A stretch of 64,000 nt of DNA from Cranoglanis bouderius. Taxonomy: Eukaryota; Chordata; Actinopteri; Siluriformes; Cranoglanididae. The stretch is from positions 17,638,501-17,702,500 of the forward strand of contig CM042551.1 in the NCBI GenBank assembly GCA_023630585.1, read 5' to 3'. Numbering within the stretch: position 1 is the first letter of the stretch; each line of letters starts with the position of its first letter. Below, in pieces: positions 61,954 to 64,000 of the stretch. The translations under genes were made by a program, and so were the position numbers. Below the pieces are notes generated by a model. The model worked only from the letters and a program-made list of their open reading frames with translations, ran no database searches and was not told where the DNA came from.

Positions 61954-62700
61954 CAGTTGAGGTCATAAGTTTACATACGCCTTGCAGAATCTGCAAAATG
62001 TTAATAATAAAAAAAAGAGGGATCATAAAAATTGCATTTAGTTTTTTAGTTAGTCCTGCCCTGAATAAGGTATTTCACATAACAGATGTTTACATATAGT
62101 CCACAAGACACAATAATAACTGAATTTACACAAATGAACCAGTTCAATAGTTTACATACGCTTGATTCTTAATACTGTGTGTCGTTACCTGGATGATCTT
62201 CTGCATATTTGATCCCTTTCCAACAGTGACTATATGATGCTCAGATCCATCTTTTCAAACTGAGGACAACTGAGGGACTCGTACACGACTATTACAAAAG
62301 GTGCGAACATTCACTGCTGCTCAAGAAGGTAAACCTTTGAATAGGATGATCAGTGTAAATTATTATTTTGTCTTCTGAAAAATAAATAAGATCTTTAAAC
62401 AAAATAATAACAATTTACAACGATCATCCTGTTCAAAAGTTTACACCCCCCTGGCTCTTAATGTATCGTGTTGCCTTCTTGAGGCTGTTGGAAAGGAGTC
62501 AAATATGCAGAAGATGCTGGAAAAGCAAAGAATGTGCAGGAACTGGAGGATTTTTCTGAAGAACAGTGGGCAGTTTAACTGCTCAGGACAAACAAAGGAC
62601 TCATGAACAATTATCACAAAACATAAACACAGTCGTTGATCATCCAGGTAACAACACACAGTATTAAGAATAAAGCGTATGTAAACTTTTGACGTTCTCA
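61954..62700 (+). mobile_element. Tc1-type non-autonomous element with internal palindrome, copy 2
   Basis: Starts after TA with CAGTTGAGGTCATAAGTTTA. The arm at 62160-62340 (GTTACCTGGATGATC onwards) is inverted at 62450-62680 (GATCATCCAGGTAAC), with a second symmetric pair AATAGGATGATC and GATCATCCTGTT in the centre. The right terminal inverted repeat is missing. Same family as 11172-11712. It starts only 22 bp after the MITE at 61499-61930. Confidence 0.8.
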
Positions 62701-63209
62701 TGAGTAGGACAGCAGTGTGGGAGAATATTTGAATCTGAAAGGTGAGCAGAACATCAGGCCAACATTATGTCCTGTTACCTAAACATCTACTGGTCCAAAC
62801 TGTATTTCAGAACTAGGGCTATGCAGAACACACACAGTTCACATTTTGCTGCAAAATGAGGGGTTGCAAAGAGGAAGTCATGTGATAACAGGTTCATCTG
62901 GTAGTCACAGAGCATCAAACGTGTTGGCGTTAGTCTCCTCAGCCACAACACAGAAACGGACCAAAGTAGTGATTATGGGCTCTACTTGGGAGTGTATCAG
63001 CTTGGCAGCTCATTTTATCTAGATGGTTTGAGATAAAGTTTAGCACCTTTTTTTTTTTGGCTTGGTGTGTGAACCTGGCATATGTCAGACTTACAGTGCC
63101 TTTAAATGGCACCTTATCAGAGTATGTGGCTCTCCTGAGACTGCAATAGAAGGTAGAGATACAGTATGTACTGCTGAATCCGTTGCCAGGTGTGAACAAC
63201 AGGATGTCA

Positions 63210-63215
<6 letters not shown>

Positions 63216-63293
<78 letters not shown>
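63216..63293. repeat. Compound (CT)n(CA)n microsatellite
   Basis: About 23 CT units pass directly into about 16 CA units. Confidence 0.95.
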
Positions 63294-63295
<2 letters not shown>

Positions 63296-64000
63296 ATGGA
63301 GTGCTTCAAATGCACATCACTAGTTTGATGTTTGGTGTAATAACGGTTTGAAGTCATTATTGTTGGTCAGTATTATGGCTACACCCTGAGAACAGCTTTT
63401 AGGGAACATAGTTTGTTTTCCGTTCTCATCCGTACTTCAAATTCTCATCTGTAATTAGGGCCTCGAGGTCTGTTATGACTGCTTCTGCAGCGAAGCGTCA
63501 AAGAGTTGGACCACACAATGACTCGACACAGTTTGACTAGAACAGGAGCACAGGCTGAGTCGCTGTCGGTCCCTTTATTTCACAACGCACAAATATCCCT
63601 CACTCGTCTAAAACGACGCCAATGCGGAGAAAACACAATGAATACTTTAGGAGCTTGGAAATCTAAACGTGAGCTGATTGCTCGAGGGCATGCCTTGCTT
63701 GATTAAATGGTTCTGCCTATAATATTAATGGCAAATAATTAACATTTAAGAGAACGGTTTCATATGTCTAGAAACGGTTGTGTTTCTTGGAAAAATTAGG
63801 TCTATTTTCATTCTGAGTCAGAGCGCCCCAGGCACCTAACACCTTTTCAGTCTGTAAACTTTTCAATTCTTGTTATACCTCATCATGACGAACATGCTAT
63901 TTCTAAAGCAGATGGAAAAACTTCACCTTCTTAATTACATGCTAACTGCAGATTACTGTCCATCAGGGCTCCATTAACAGCAGCCGAGAAGGAGGTTCAA
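63294..64000. other. Sequence at right edge with no recognised feature
   Basis: No exon, RNA gene or repeat family recognised to the window end. Confidence 0.5.

Overview
The window is vertebrate nuclear DNA, almost certainly from a ray-finned fish. It has one multi-exon gene with short GT-AG introns, long dinucleotide microsatellites, several Tc1/mariner families typical of teleosts, tRNA-derived SINEs with the central block shared by DANA/Mermaid-type fish SINEs, and an RTE-clade LINE. The repeat mix would suit an otophysan such as a catfish, but the species cannot be fixed from the sequence. Only one host protein gene is visible: lunatic fringe (lfng) on the + strand, coding 53013-59254, eight exons, 387 residues. 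It encodes the Golgi beta-1,3-N-acetylglucosaminyltransferase that modifies O-fucose on Notch EGF repeats. A TATA box, GC box, E-box and CpG-rich first exon lie upstream. The 5' leader has a 12-codon uORF. The 1.5-kb 3' UTR carries an AU-rich nonamer, a Pumilio-type element and an 8-mer miR-125 site close to the poly(A) signal. A degraded, intron-containing tRNA-Ile(UAU)-like gene lies at 43869-43961 (minus). 

Layout: 1-2965 is the minus-strand ORF of an RTE retrotransposon that runs off the left edge and is interrupted by a single stop codon. 3.6-4.7 kb is a nested repeat holding an (AT)n tract and a broken Tc1 transposase. 5.5-6.0, 8.8-9.7, 12.9-13.2 and 41.9-42.5 kb are foldback or MITE-like elements. 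Tc1-type remnants lie at 11.2, 25.2, 35.1, 39.8, 51.5, 61.5 and 62.0 kb. A nearly complete Tc1 transposon with 197-bp inverted repeats and a frameshifted transposase occupies 48951-50460. SINE copies are at 15.4, 24.9, 25.6, 36.9 and 40.1 kb. A 0.4-kb non-repeat-like block is duplicated at 21.2 and 23.5 kb. 

The roughly 50 kb upstream of lfng shows no recognisable protein gene. It reads as a repeat-studded, gene-poor flank that may hold distant lfng regulatory elements; that is inference. No prokaryotic features, CRISPR arrays or viral genes were seen. No wholly new biological system is evident. The items most worth checking are the lfng post-transcriptional signals, the tRNA-Ile locus, the duplicated block and the near-intact RTE ORF.
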